A DNA stretch of 64,000 bases from Alysiella filiformis (GTDB lineage: Bacteria; Pseudomonadota; Gammaproteobacteria; Burkholderiales; Neisseriaceae): positions 1,684,357 through 1,748,356 of the forward strand of contig NZ_CP059564.1 of NCBI RefSeq assembly GCF_014054525.1, read 5' to 3'. A program made the position numbers and the translations under genes. This document shows, piece after piece, positions 47,551 through 57,490 of the stretch (positions are counted from its first letter, which is position 1; every line of letters starts with the position of its first letter). Under the pieces are notes generated by a model. It saw only the letters and a list, made by a program, of their open reading frames with translations, had not been told where the DNA came from and searched no databases.

Positions 47551-48234
47551 ATGAGCAATAAAGTATTACTGGTTGATGATGACGATGCCCTGACCGAATT
47601 GCTGGCTGAATATTTAACCGCCGAAGGTTTGGAAGTCAATCGCATGCCCGATGGCGAAAGCGGCGTAAAAGAAATTTTGGGTGGCAACCATTACGATGTC
47701 GTGATTTTGGATTCCATGATGCCCAAAATGAACGGTTTGGACGTGCTGAAAACCGTACGCGCCCAAAGCAAAATCCCCGTGATTATGCTCACCGCCAAAG
47801 GCGATGACATTGACCGCATCATCGGTTTGGAAATGGGTGCAGACGATTACGTTCCCAAACCTTGCCAACCGCGCGAATTGCTGGCACGCATCAACGCCAT
47901 TTTGCGCCGTTCACAACAAAATGCCGACACATCTGCCACCGCCAACAGCATTTCGGTGAGCAATGTAACGCTTTACCCAGCCAAACGCCAAGCCACCATC
48001 GGCGACACGCCTTTGGAATTGACCAGCACCGAATTTAATCTGCTGGAAGCCTTAATGCGCCACGCAGGTCAAGTGGTCAGCAAAGAAACCCTCTCGCTGG
48101 AAGCCCTTGACCGCAAATTGGCAAAATTTGACCGCAGCATTGATGTGCATATTTCCAGCATCCGTCATAAATTGGGCGATGCGTCTCTGATTCAAACCGT
48201 GCGCGGTTTGGGCTATTTGTTTGTGAAAAACTGA
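47551..48234 (+). CDS. misR: OmpR-family response regulator (MisR/CpxR-like)
   Basis: A 227-residue regulator with a receiver domain (acidic DDDD pocket at 9-12, phospho-acceptor Asp54 in VVILDSMMP, LTAK at about 84-87) and an OmpR winged-helix domain (LELTSTEFNLLEALMRHAGQVVSKETLS...DVHISSIRHKLG). Paired with the histidine kinase encoded next, the sequence matches the neisserial MisR/MisS system, which senses envelope stress and affects capsule and haemoglobin use in Neisseria. The start has GAAAGGAAAAACG upstream. The symbol is by similarity to that system. Confidence 0.85.
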   Translation: MSNKVLLVDDDDALTELLAEYLTAEGLEVNRMPDGESGVKEILGGNHYDVVILDSMMPKMNGLDVLKTVRAQSKIPVIMLTAKGDDIDRIIGLEMGADDYVPKPCQPRELLARINAILRRSQQNADTSATANSISVSNVTLYPAKRQATIGDTPLELTSTEFNLLEALMRHAGQVVSKETLSLEALDRKLAKFDRSIDVHISSIRHKLGDASLIQTVRGLGYLFVKN

Positions 48235-48255
48235 TTTTGATTTGAGCAAAATCCA

Positions 48256-48301
48256 TTCAGGCTGCCTGAAAGTGCTTTTGGCATGGTTCAGGCAGCCTGA
48301 A
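48256..48301 (+). terminator. Uptake-sequence inverted pair between the regulator and kinase genes
   Basis: TTCAGGCTGCCTGAA (48256-48270) and TTCAGGCAGCCTGAA (48287-48301). It could reduce read-through from the regulator into the kinase gene. Confidence 0.55.
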
Positions 48302-48370
48302 TTTGCATTTGTAAATGCCCCAAACGCGCGTTACAATCCCATTTTATTGCATTGAAGATAAGGAGACCCA

Positions 48371-49816
48371 ATGCGCTTATTTCAACGCATTTTTGCCACA
48401 TTTTGCATGGTCATCATTTGTGCGATTTTTGTGGCGAGTTTATCGTTTTGGGTGGTACAAAAAAGGCTAGCCGAAAATCAATTCAAGCAATTACGCAATA
48501 TGGAAATCAGCTTATTGGGCAGTTCACTCAACGCCCTACAAGTGGGCGGCGAAAAAGCCGTACGCGATTTATTGCAACGTTGGGAAACCCACCCCGCAGC
48601 CCGCAGCGTCATGGTCGTAACCAGCAGCGATTACAAAGACCTATTACAACGCAAAGTGTCGCACGAAGAAATCGAAAACGCCTACCAATACGCCATGAAA
48701 AACCCCAACAACAATTTGGCGGTGATTCACTATGACCCATTTGGCGAAGAATACCTGTTTTTCATTCGCCATTTTGACCGTTCACAAATTGAACGCATGC
48801 CCAGCCCTTTGTTGATTCCCGGTTTGCCACTTGCACCGTTTTGGCATGAATTGATTATTTTGTCGTCCACATTGGCGATAGGCTTGCTGTTGGCATACAT
48901 TTTGGCGAGCAACATTTCCCAACCCATTCGCATTTTGGAACACGGCATGAACCGCTTGGCAGCAGGCGAATTGGACACACGCGTTTCGCCACAACTGGAC
49001 GACCGCAAAGACGAACTTGCCAATTTGGGCATTCAGTTTGACAAAATGGCAGCACAATTACAAAAACTGGTGGAAAAAGAACGCCATTTATTGCACCATG
49101 TTTCACACGAAATGCGTTCGCCCTTGGCGCGTATGCAGGCGATTATGGGCTTGCTGGAAGCCCAGCCGCAAAATCACGACAAATACATCGCACGTTTGGA
49201 AAGCGAATTGACGCGCATGGACATTTTGGTGGGCGAATTGCTCACATTGTCACGTTTGGAAACCGCCAATATGCCCATGGAAAAAGAACCCATTCCCATT
49301 GTGGAATTCATGCAGCAAATTGTGGAAGACAGCCAATCGGTTGCCAGCCAAATGCAGCATACTGTGGTTTTAGAAGTGAAAAACTTGGACAAAAAAGCCC
49401 GTTTTGATGGCAATGAAAATTACCTTTATCGCGCTTTTGACAATGTGATTCGCAATGCGATGAATTACAGCCCACAAGGCAGCACAATTAAAGTGCTTTT
49501 GTATGAAGACCGCAAAAATTTGCACATTGAAGTCATTGACAACGGCAACGGCATTAAAGAAGAGCAAATACCGCACATTTTTACCGCCTTTTATCGTGCC
49601 GACAGCAGCAATGGTAAAAATGGCACGGGTTTGGGCTTGGCAATCACCAAGCACGTTACCGAACAGCATTGTGGCAAAATCATTGCCGAAAATGTGAAAC
49701 CCAATGGCTTGAAAATGCACTTTATTTTTCCCAAATGCCACAAAGTCAAAAACAAAAATAAAGGCGGCAACCACAGCCACCATTTTGATGATAAAGCCGA
49801 TTGCGCTGAAAATTGA
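48371..49816 (+). CDS. misS: Sensor histidine kinase (MisS/CpxA-like)
   Basis: A 481-residue inner-membrane kinase: helix 1 at about residues 12-32, a periplasmic domain of roughly 130 residues, helix 2 (ELIILSSTLAIGLLLAYILA), HAMP, then the dimerisation domain with His246 in HHVSHEMRSPLARMQ and the ATPase domain with N box DNVIRNAMNYSP, DNGNGIKEEQIPHIF and GTGLGLAI. The tail is unusual: Lys-rich then HSHHFDDKADCAEN. AAGGAGACCCA precedes the ATG. It presumably phosphorylates the regulator encoded just upstream. Confidence 0.87.
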   Translation: MRLFQRIFATFCMVIICAIFVASLSFWVVQKRLAENQFKQLRNMEISLLGSSLNALQVGGEKAVRDLLQRWETHPAARSVMVVTSSDYKDLLQRKVSHEEIENAYQYAMKNPNNNLAVIHYDPFGEEYLFFIRHFDRSQIERMPSPLLIPGLPLAPFWHELIILSSTLAIGLLLAYILASNISQPIRILEHGMNRLAAGELDTRVSPQLDDRKDELANLGIQFDKMAAQLQKLVEKERHLLHHVSHEMRSPLARMQAIMGLLEAQPQNHDKYIARLESELTRMDILVGELLTLSRLETANMPMEKEPIPIVEFMQQIVEDSQSVASQMQHTVVLEVKNLDKKARFDGNENYLYRAFDNVIRNAMNYSPQGSTIKVLLYEDRKNLHIEVIDNGNGIKEEQIPHIFTAFYRADSSNGKNGTGLGLAITKHVTEQHCGKIIAENVKPNGLKMHFIFPKCHKVKNKNKGGNHSHHFDDKADCAEN

Positions 49817-49855
49817 TGCCCTAAACCCACTTTTTCCATTTTGAAAGCACACATC

Positions 49856-50635
49856 ATGTATTTTCTCCTGTCCCCAGCCAAAAATTTGAATGAAACGCGC
49901 GATTTCACGCCCAAGTTTTACTCACTGCCGCCCTTGCTTGACCAAGCGGAAGAGTTGATGAAAGACTTGCGCCCACTTGCGCCACAGCAGTTGGCAGAAT
50001 TGATGCACATTTCCGACAAATTGGCGTTGCTCAATGCTGAACGCAATGCCGCGTGGCAGCCTCCATTTACCCCCGAAAATGCCAAACAAGCCATTTACAT
50101 GTTCAATGGCGATGTGTACGAAGGCATCGATGCCTACCAACGCAGCGAGGCAGAAATCAGCTACATTCACAATCATGTGCGGATTTTGTCGGGTTTGTAT
50201 GGTGTGTTGCGTCCTTTGGATTTGATGCAGCCTTATCGTTTGGAAATGGGAACGGCTCTGCCCAATGCGCGTGGCAAAAATCTGTACGAATTTTGGGGCG
50301 AACGCATTACCACGCGCCTGAATTTCACATTGGGCTGTTCGGAAGACGATATTGTGGTCAATTTGGCATCGCAAGAGTATTTTAAAGTGATTCAGCCTGC
50401 CAAATTGAATGCGCGAATCATCACGCCCGTGTTTAAAGATGGCAAAAATGGGGCAAATTACAAAGTTGTCAGCTTTTATGCGAAACGGGCGCGTGGCTTG
50501 ATGGTGCGCTACGCTGCCGAAAATGCCATTGAAAATGTGGCATTGCTGAAAAATTTTGATTTGGAAGGCTATGCGTTCAATGCTGCCGCTTCCAGCGAAA
50601 ACGAATGGGTGTTTTTGCGCGACCACACGGCATAA
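49856..50635 (+). CDS. yaaA: YaaA family peroxide-stress protein
   Basis: A 259-residue DUF328/YaaA protein. In E. coli YaaA lowers free iron and protects DNA during peroxide stress. Signatures are SPAKNLNE near the N-terminus, [40 protein letters not shown] and [11 protein letters not shown]. The ATG at 49856 was chosen because the protein then begins [11 protein letters not shown], as in homologues; no strong ribosome site is present, and it may be read through from the kinase gene 39 bases upstream. Confidence 0.92.
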   Translation: MYFLLSPAKNLNETRDFTPKFYSLPPLLDQAEELMKDLRPLAPQQLAELMHISDKLALLNAERNAAWQPPFTPENAKQAIYMFNGDVYEGIDAYQRSEAEISYIHNHVRILSGLYGVLRPLDLMQPYRLEMGTALPNARGKNLYEFWGERITTRLNFTLGCSEDDIVVNLASQEYFKVIQPAKLNARIITPVFKDGKNGANYKVVSFYAKRARGLMVRYAAENAIENVALLKNFDLEGYAFNAAASSENEWVFLRDHTA

Positions 50636-50638
50636 ACC

Positions 50639-51748
50639 ATGATGAACACAGCACAAATTTACATCGGCTTAATGTCTGGCACCAGCATGGACGGCGTGGA
50701 TGCGGTTGCCATTCGCATGAACGGTGGGCAATGGCAAGGGGCGTTTGCCCATGCCTTTTTGCCGTATTCAGGCAGCCTGAAACGCGATTTGCTTGCCCTG
50801 CAAAATGTGGGCGACAATGAATTGCACCGCAGCCAAATTTTGGCACAGGATTTGGCGGATTTGTACGCGCAAGTTGTGCAACAATTATTGCAAAACAATG
50901 GTTTGCAAGCCAAGCAAATTCGCGCCATTGGCTGCCACGGACAAACCGTGCGCCACGCGCCGCAATACGGATACAGCATACAGTTGGCAAATTTGCCCTT
51001 GCTGGCTGAAAAAACAGGCATTTTCACGATTGGCGATTTTCGCAGCCGCGATTTGGCAGCAGGTGGGCAAGGTGCGCCACTTGTACCAGCTTTCCACAAA
51101 GCATTGTTTTCAAATGAAAATGAAACGCGCGTGGTGCTGAACATTGGTGGCATTGCCAACATCAGCGTTTTGCCCACGCAGGGCGAGGCGTTTGGTTTTG
51201 ACACAGGCGCAGGCAATATGCTGATGGACGCTTGGACGCAACACATTTGGTCGCAAGACTATGATAAAAATGGCGAATTGGCACAACAGGGTAGGGTGTT
51301 GCCCGAATTGTTGGCACAACTTAGCCAGCAAGAATATTTCGCTTTACCCTATCCCAAAAGCACAGGGCGCGAATTGTTTTCGTTGGGTTGGCTGAAAACT
51401 TTTTTGCGTGGCGATGAAAATCCGCACGATGTGTTGCGAACTTTGGCGCAATTTTCCGCGCAAACCATTGCCGATGCGATTGTTCAGGCTGCCCCCAATG
51501 TGCAAAATGTGTTTGTGTGCGGTGGCGGCATTGAAAATGCCACTTTGATGTCGTGTTTGCAAAATCTTTTTGATGAAAAATCAATCAAATGGCACAGTAC
51601 AGCACAACTTCATCTCAATCCGCAATGGGTGGAAGCCGCCGCATTTGCGTGGTTGGCAGCGTGCTGGTGTGTGCAAATGCCCAGCAATCCGCACCACGCC
51701 ACAGGCGCGCGACAAGCCGTGATTTTGGGTGCAGGGCATTTTGCGTGA
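50639..51748 (+). CDS. anmK: Anhydro-N-acetylmuramic acid kinase
   Basis: A murein-recycling enzyme that opens and phosphorylates 1,6-anhydroMurNAc to MurNAc-6-phosphate. The 369-residue chain has the phosphate motif GLMSGTSMDGVDA, IGCHGQTVRH, FRSRDLAAGGQGAPLVP and LNIGGIANISVL. It starts three bases after the yaaA stop, so the two are probably co-transcribed. An uptake sequence is in frame at 50770 (SGSLK). Confidence 0.95.
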   Translation: MMNTAQIYIGLMSGTSMDGVDAVAIRMNGGQWQGAFAHAFLPYSGSLKRDLLALQNVGDNELHRSQILAQDLADLYAQVVQQLLQNNGLQAKQIRAIGCHGQTVRHAPQYGYSIQLANLPLLAEKTGIFTIGDFRSRDLAAGGQGAPLVPAFHKALFSNENETRVVLNIGGIANISVLPTQGEAFGFDTGAGNMLMDAWTQHIWSQDYDKNGELAQQGRVLPELLAQLSQQEYFALPYPKSTGRELFSLGWLKTFLRGDENPHDVLRTLAQFSAQTIADAIVQAAPNVQNVFVCGGGIENATLMSCLQNLFDEKSIKWHSTAQLHLNPQWVEAAAFAWLAACWCVQMPSNPHHATGARQAVILGAGHFA

Positions 51749-51761
51749 AAAAGGAAAAATC

Positions 51762-52145
51762 ATGGAAAATCAACCCCCAAACAACGAATTAAAAGGCAAA
51801 ACAGGTTTCACCAGAATCATCAATGCCGCCCATTATTCCAAAGACGGCTTACAGGCAGCCTACACCCACGAAGCCGCGTTCAGGCAGCTTGTTTATTTGA
51901 ATGGCGCATTGATAATATTGATTTTTTGGTGCGATTTTGACACCGCCACACGCATGATGTTGCTGCTGGCATCGGCATTGTCGCTGATTGTGGAATTGTT
52001 CAACACAGGCATAGAAGCCGTGGTGGACGACATTTCGCTCGCCAAACGCCCACTTGCCAAACGCGCCAAAGACGTGGGTTCCGCCGCGCAAATGTTGGCG
52101 ATGACGGCACAAGGCATTTTGTGGTTGCTGGCTTTATTTGGATAA
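51762..52145 (+). CDS. dgkA: Diacylglycerol kinase
   Basis: A 127-residue inner-membrane kinase recycling diacylglycerol to phosphatidate. It has the DgkA pattern: an N-terminal amphipathic segment with AYTHEAAFRQLV, three helices and the catalytic ELFNTGIEAVVDDI. The start at 51762 follows AAAAAGGAAAAATC. It is 13 bases after anmK and likely in the same transcript. Confidence 0.95.
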   Translation: MENQPPNNELKGKTGFTRIINAAHYSKDGLQAAYTHEAAFRQLVYLNGALIILIFWCDFDTATRMMLLLASALSLIVELFNTGIEAVVDDISLAKRPLAKRAKDVGSAAQMLAMTAQGILWLLALFG

Positions 52146-52331
52146 ATTTAAATAAAAAAACAATGAATTATTTTTTTCAGGCAGCCTGAAATGTTTTGTG
52201 AAACGCAAACCATTCCGCTTTTGTCCCATACTTTCAGGCAGCCTGAAACAGCATTTTGAAAAAACAAACCTTGAAAAGCCCCAAATCCGCCCCATTTACC
52301 GCCAATACATCAAAACACAACGAGCAAAACT

Positions 52332-54767
52332 ATGGCACGAAGAAAAAAAACCAACGAATTTGAACTGGCAACCTTGCCCCTGCGCGACATGGTGGTTTAT
52401 CCGCACATGGTCTTGCCCCTGTTTGTGGGGCGCGCCAAATCGGTTGCTGCGCTGAAATTTGCCGAAGAAAATCAGCAGCCTGTATTTTTGTTGGCGCAAA
52501 AAGTGGGCAGCGAAGAAGAACCCGATTTGGGCAATTTGCACGAAACAGGCACGGTGGCACAAATTTTGCAAATTTTGAATTTGCCCGATGGCACCATCAA
52601 AGTGTTGGTGGAAGGCGTTTCTCGCGCCAAAGTGTCCGAATTGCGCGACAATGGCAACTTTTTGCAAGCCAAAGTGCAAGTGTTGGACGAAGAAACACAA
52701 ATTGCCGACACCCACGAAGCCCTGCGCCGCACCTTGCTGACCCAATTTGACCAACTGATTAAAAACAATAAAAAAATTCCAGCCGAAATCGTGGCAAGCA
52801 TACACGAATTGGAAGACAACGGTCGCCTTGCCGACACCATTGCCGCCCATTTGCAATTAAAATTGGAGCAGCGTCAAACCCTGTTGGATTTGGCAGATTT
52901 GACCAAACGCATGGAATATTTGCTCGCCCAAATTGAAAGCGAATTGGAAATTGCCCAGCTTGAAAAACGCATTCGCGGCAAAGTCAAACGCCAAATGGAA
53001 AAAAATCAACGCGATTACTATTTGAATGAACAAATCAAAGTCATTCAAAAAGAATTGGGCGAAGAAGACGAAAAAGGCGAAATCTTGCGTTTGGAGCAAG
53101 AAATCAAAAATGCAGGCATGAGCAAAGAAGGCGAAGAAAAAGCCCTGTCTGAATTGCGTAAACTCAAATTGATGCCGCCCATGTCGTCCGAAGCCACCGT
53201 GGTTCGCAATTACATTGAAACGCTGATTGAGTTGCCTTGGAAGAAGAAAACACGCATTTCCAAAGATTTAACCAAAGCCGACTTGGTGCTGAACGAAGAC
53301 CACTACGGCTTGGAAAAAGTCAAAGAGCGCATTTTGGAATATTTAGCCGTGCAAAAACGCACCGATAAACTCAAAAGTCCGATTTTGTGTCTCGTAGGTC
53401 CCCCAGGTGTGGGCAAAACTTCCTTGGGCGAATCCATCGCCAAAGCCACAGGGCGCAAATACATTCGCATGGCTTTGGGTGGCGTGAAAGACGAAAGCGA
53501 AATTCGCGGACATCGCCGCACCTACATCGGCTCCATGCCAGGTAAAATCATGCAAAATATGGTTAAGGCTGGCGTGAAAAATCCGCTTTTCTTGTTGGAC
53601 GAGATTGACAAATTGGGCAACGATTTCCGTGGCGACCCTGCTGCTGCCTTGTTGGAAGTGCTTGACCCTGAACAAAATACCGCATTTGCCGACCATTTTG
53701 TTGAAGTGGATTTTGATTTGAGCGAAGTGATGTTTATTGCGACTTCCAACAGTTTCAATATTCCACCTGCGCTGCTTGACCGCATGGAGATTATCCGCCT
53801 GTCGGGTTACACGGAAGATGAGAAAATCAACATCGCCATGCAATATTTGGTGCCCAAACAAATGCAACGCAATGGCGTAAAAGAAGGCGAATTGACCATT
53901 GATGAATCTGCCGTGCGCGATATTGTGCGCTACTACACGCGCGAGGCGGGTGTGCGTTCGCTTGACCGTGAAATCGCCAAAATTTGCCGCAAAGCCGTGA
54001 TTCAAAATGAGCTTTCAGGCAGCCTGAAAACCACGAAATCACGCAAAAAATCGCCAACTTTGCACGTTGATGAGCAAAATTTGGGCGAATTTTTGGGCGT
54101 GCGCCGTTTTGATTATGGTGTAACGGCTGGCGAAAACCGCGTCGGTCAAGTAACAGGCTTGGCATGGACGGAAGTGGGCGGCGAATTGCTGACGATTGAA
54201 GCGGTCGCACTCAAAGGCAAGGGCAATATTGTCCGCACAGGCAAATTGGGCGATGTGATGCAGGAATCCATTACGGCAGCTTGGTCGGTGGTGCGTTCAC
54301 GCGCGGAAAGTTTGGGCATTGCACCCGATTTTTACGAGAAAAACGACATGCACGTTCACGTTCCCGAAGGCGCAACGCCCAAAGATGGCCCAAGCGCGGG
54401 CATTGCCATGACTTTGGCTATGGTATCGGCTTTGACGGGCATTCCTGTTCGTGCTGATGTGGCGATGACGGGCGAAATTACCTTGCGTGGCGAAGTGTTG
54501 CCGATTGGCGGTTTGAAAGAAAAACTGTTGGCGGCATTGCGCGGTGGCATCAAACACGTTTTAATCCCCAAAGACAATGTCAAAGATTTGGAGGAAATTC
54601 CGCAAAACGTGAAAGATGGCTTGACCATTCACGCGGTGCAATGGATTGATGAGGTGTTTGCACACGGTTTGCAGTATCAGCCACAGCCGTATCAGGCGGA
54701 CGCGCTGCCTGAAACCGCATTGGAAACGCCAAAAAAACCACGCGCCAGCAACAAGGCGCGTCATTAA
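52332..54767 (+). CDS. lon: ATP-dependent protease Lon
   Basis: An 811-residue cytosolic AAA+ protease. The N-terminal substrate domain begins [20 protein letters not shown]; Walker A GPPGVGKT lies at 356-363, followed by the sensor motifs, and the protease domain has the Ser688-Lys731 dyad ([14 protein letters not shown] and [14 protein letters not shown]). The C-terminus carries an extra Pro/Lys-rich tail of about 30 residues. An uptake sequence is in frame at 54017 in the linker between the ATPase and protease domains, where insertions are tolerated. Confidence 0.97.
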   Translation: MARRKKTNEFELATLPLRDMVVYPHMVLPLFVGRAKSVAALKFAEENQQPVFLLAQKVGSEEEPDLGNLHETGTVAQILQILNLPDGTIKVLVEGVSRAKVSELRDNGNFLQAKVQVLDEETQIADTHEALRRTLLTQFDQLIKNNKKIPAEIVASIHELEDNGRLADTIAAHLQLKLEQRQTLLDLADLTKRMEYLLAQIESELEIAQLEKRIRGKVKRQMEKNQRDYYLNEQIKVIQKELGEEDEKGEILRLEQEIKNAGMSKEGEEKALSELRKLKLMPPMSSEATVVRNYIETLIELPWKKKTRISKDLTKADLVLNEDHYGLEKVKERILEYLAVQKRTDKLKSPILCLVGPPGVGKTSLGESIAKATGRKYIRMALGGVKDESEIRGHRRTYIGSMPGKIMQNMVKAGVKNPLFLLDEIDKLGNDFRGDPAAALLEVLDPEQNTAFADHFVEVDFDLSEVMFIATSNSFNIPPALLDRMEIIRLSGYTEDEKINIAMQYLVPKQMQRNGVKEGELTIDESAVRDIVRYYTREAGVRSLDREIAKICRKAVIQNELSGSLKTTKSRKKSPTLHVDEQNLGEFLGVRRFDYGVTAGENRVGQVTGLAWTEVGGELLTIEAVALKGKGNIVRTGKLGDVMQESITAAWSVVRSRAESLGIAPDFYEKNDMHVHVPEGATPKDGPSAGIAMTLAMVSALTGIPVRADVAMTGEITLRGEVLPIGGLKEKLLAALRGGIKHVLIPKDNVKDLEEIPQNVKDGLTIHAVQWIDEVFAHGLQYQPQPYQADALPETALETPKKPRASNKARH

Positions 54768-54868
54768 AAAACAGCCGCAAAACGGTGTGAAAATGTTACA
54801 CAAACGCCGAAAATGCGGTTCAGGCAGCCTGAAAGCACGGAAAATCGGCATTTTCCCCACTTTGGGGC

Positions 54869-54898
54869 TTGACACGGTATTTTGTGGCTTGATATAAA
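54869..54898 (+). promoter_or_regulatory. Sigma-70 promoter of the HU gene
   Basis: TTGACA (54869-54874) and TATAAA (54893-54898) are separated by 18 bases, 86 bases before the HU start codon. Confidence 0.75.
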
Positions 54899-54983
54899 GC
54901 GAAACATCGTTGCAAAACGTGTGAAACGCCCAGTAATTGGGCGTTTCAGCCCCCAAACCCAACCCCTTAATGAAGGAATAATC

Positions 54984-55307
54984 ATGAACAAATCTGAATT
55001 GATTGACGCGATTGCCAAAGAATCTGGCTTGACCAAAACGGACGCTGGCAAAGCCTTGGACGCATTTACCAATGTAGTAAAAGAAACTTTGAAATCAGGT
55101 GGCGACATCACTTTGGTGGGCTTTGGCTCATTTGTGGTGGCAGAACGCGCTGAACGCCAAGGTTTGAATCCCAAAACCAAAGAAGCGATTACCATTCCTG
55201 CCGCGCGTGTCCCCAAATTCAAACCCGGCAAAACTTTGAAAGACGCTTTGTTGCCAGCCGAAGAGCCTGCTAAAAAAGCACCTGCCAAAAAAGCCGCCAA
55301 AAAATAA
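54984..55307 (+). CDS. hupB: HU-type DNA-binding protein with basic C-terminal tail
   Basis: A 107-residue nucleoid protein. Residues 1-90 are a standard HU fold (MNKSELIDAIAKESGLTKTDAGKALDAF, GFGSFVVAERAERQGLNPKT, PAARVPKFKPGKTLKDAL). An extra tail, LLPAEEPAKKAPAKKAAKK, resembles a short eukaryotic H1-like or mycobacterial-type AK-rich tail and is longer than in typical beta-proteobacterial HU of about 90 residues. It likely strengthens DNA compaction. It has its own promoter and terminator; its location after lon is common. Confidence 0.93.
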   Translation: MNKSELIDAIAKESGLTKTDAGKALDAFTNVVKETLKSGGDITLVGFGSFVVAERAERQGLNPKTKEAITIPAARVPKFKPGKTLKDALLPAEEPAKKAPAKKAAKK

Positions 55308-55330
55308 TTTTATCCTATTGAGATAAAGCC

Positions 55331-55370
55331 AAAGCAGCCTGAAAAGATGATTTTTCAGGCTGCTTTTTTG
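55331..55370. terminator. Terminator after the HU gene
   Basis: AAAGCAGCCTGAAAA pairs with TTTTCAGGCTGCTTT, followed by T-rich sequence. It lies between the convergent HU and ppk1 genes and is built on half uptake-sequence words. Confidence 0.85.
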
Positions 55371-55379
55371 ATGATTCAT

Positions 55380-57437
55380 TCAGGCAGCATAACGGTTCAA
55401 TAAAGTATTCTGCAAACTTTGCATTTCCTCGTTTTCGCCTGCCTGAACGCGCGTGTAATTGCCATCGCCGTCCATTTGCCATGCGTTGAAGGTGTCTTGC
55501 AATGCCAGCGTTAAACTTTCTTCAATCACGCGCTGTTTCAATTTGGGCGATTCAATGGGTGTGGCGGTTTCCACGCGGTTGAAGAAATTGCGTCCCATCC
55601 AATCTGCGCTGGAAATGAACACATCTTGCTTGCCATCGTTTTCAAAATAATAAACGCGACTGTGTTCCAACAAACGCCCAATAATGGAATAAACGCGAAT
55701 GTTTTCAGACAGCCCCGCCACCTGCGGACGCAAAGCACACATACCGCGCACAATCAAATCAATCTGCACACCTGCTTGACTGGCGCGATAGAGCGCATCA
55801 ATCACTTTGGGTTCAATCAGCGCGTTCATTTTGGCGATAATGCGAGCAGGTTTGCCAGCTTGGGCGTGTTCGGTTTCGCGTTCAATGCGCTGCATAATCA
55901 TGGGGTGCAACAAAAATGGGCTGGAATACAACTTTTTATGCGGATTTTGTTTGCCCATGCCCGTGATTATCATGAACAAGTCGTTCACATCGCGTGTGAT
56001 GTCGGGGTCGGCAGTAAACAGCCCAAAATCGGTGTAAATGCGCGATGTGCCTTGATGATAATTGCCTGTACCCAAATGCGCGTATTTTTTCAACACGCCA
56101 TTTTCGCGGCGAATCACCAAAGCCATTTTTGCGTGTACTTTGTAATGCAACACGCCATACACCACATGTGCGCCTGCTTCTTCCAATTTGCCAGCCCAGT
56201 TGATGTTGTTGGCTTCGTCAAAACGCGCCATCAATTCCACCACCACGGTAACTTGTTTGCCTGCCAATGCGGCTTTTTCCAGCGCGGCTGCCAAGGCGGA
56301 ATTTTCGCCTGTGCGGTAAATTGTCATTTTAATGGCAACCACATCGGGGTCGCGCGCGGCATCTTGAATGAATTTGACCACTGGCTCAAACGATTGATAG
56401 GGGTGGTGCAACAAAATGTCGCCTTGGGCAATTTCGTTTAAAATTTGTCGGTTTTTTTTGAATTGGGCAGGGTAGCTTGGCAAATAGGGCTTGAATTTCA
56501 AATCATTGCGCGAAAGCATATCCGGCACCGACATCAATCGCACCAAATTCACAGGACCTTTGACTTGATAGAGTTCGTTTTCTTGCAAATGAAATTGTTT
56601 CAATAAAAATTGGGCGATGTGTTCGGGGCATTTGTCGGTGACTTCTAAACGGACACCGTTGCCAAAATCGCGGTCGCGCAATTCGCTTTTGATGGCGATG
56701 CGCAAATTGTTGCGCGTCATGTCGTCTTCATCTACCAGCAGGGAGCTGTCGCGCGTGAGACGGAATTGGTGGCAGCCTTTAATGGTCATGCCTCGGAACA
56801 ATTTGTAAACGTATTCGTGCAAAATGGACGATAAAAACACAAAACCGTCTGCGCCATTGCACAGGTTTTCAGGCAGCTTAACCACGCGCGGCAGCAAACG
56901 GGGGGCTTGCACAATCGCCATATTGGCGGTGCGACCGAATGCGTCTTCGCCTTCCAATTCCACCACAAAATTCAAGGACTTGTTCAATAATCGGGGGAAG
57001 GGGTGGGCTGCGTCCAAACCGATGGGGGTCAGCACGGGCAGGAGTTCGCGGTTGAAATATTGTTCAATCCATGCGCGTTGTTCGTTTGTCCATTTGTTGC
57101 GGCGATAGAAAAAGATGTTTTCGCGTTCCAATTCAGGCAGCAAAATATCGTTCAATAATTGATATTGCTCTTGAATCAATTTGTGGGCTTCTTCATTGAC
57201 GGCGGCAATGGTTTCGGCAGGGGTGCTGCCTGAATCGTAAATTAAAGTGGGTAGGCTTTTTTGTTCACGTTTCAATCTTGCCACGCGCACTTCAAAAAAT
57301 TCATCTAAATTGGACGAAACAATGCACAAAAAGCGCAAACGTTCCAACAAGGGAACGCGCTCATCGGCTGCCTGCGCCAACACGCGGCGATTGAATGCCA
57401 ATAAACTCAACTCACGACACAATATTTGGTGGAACAT
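55380..57437 (-). CDS. ppk1: Polyphosphate kinase 1
   Basis: It makes inorganic polyphosphate from ATP at the membrane periphery. The 685-residue protein has the four Ppk1 domains: N-terminal LSLLAFNRRVLAQAAD, the head domain, and C-terminal domains with the autophosphorylated histidine region YAHLGTGNYHQGTSRIYTDFGLFTADPDI and NALIEPKVIDALYRASQAGVQIDLIVRGMCALRP. The length is typical. It is convergent with the HU gene across a shared hairpin; no ppx is adjacent. Confidence 0.96.
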   Translation of the reverse strand: MFHQILCRELSLLAFNRRVLAQAADERVPLLERLRFLCIVSSNLDEFFEVRVARLKREQKSLPTLIYDSGSTPAETIAAVNEEAHKLIQEQYQLLNDILLPELERENIFFYRRNKWTNEQRAWIEQYFNRELLPVLTPIGLDAAHPFPRLLNKSLNFVVELEGEDAFGRTANMAIVQAPRLLPRVVKLPENLCNGADGFVFLSSILHEYVYKLFRGMTIKGCHQFRLTRDSSLLVDEDDMTRNNLRIAIKSELRDRDFGNGVRLEVTDKCPEHIAQFLLKQFHLQENELYQVKGPVNLVRLMSVPDMLSRNDLKFKPYLPSYPAQFKKNRQILNEIAQGDILLHHPYQSFEPVVKFIQDAARDPDVVAIKMTIYRTGENSALAAALEKAALAGKQVTVVVELMARFDEANNINWAGKLEEAGAHVVYGVLHYKVHAKMALVIRRENGVLKKYAHLGTGNYHQGTSRIYTDFGLFTADPDITRDVNDLFMIITGMGKQNPHKKLYSSPFLLHPMIMQRIERETEHAQAGKPARIIAKMNALIEPKVIDALYRASQAGVQIDLIVRGMCALRPQVAGLSENIRVYSIIGRLLEHSRVYYFENDGKQDVFISSADWMGRNFFNRVETATPIESPKLKQRVIEESLTLALQDTFNAWQMDGDGNYTRVQAGENEEMQSLQNTLLNRYAA

Positions 57438-57490
57438 GGCGTTTTCCTTTTGCTTAAATTGTGTTTGAAATTATAGCCGAAATTGCGGTT

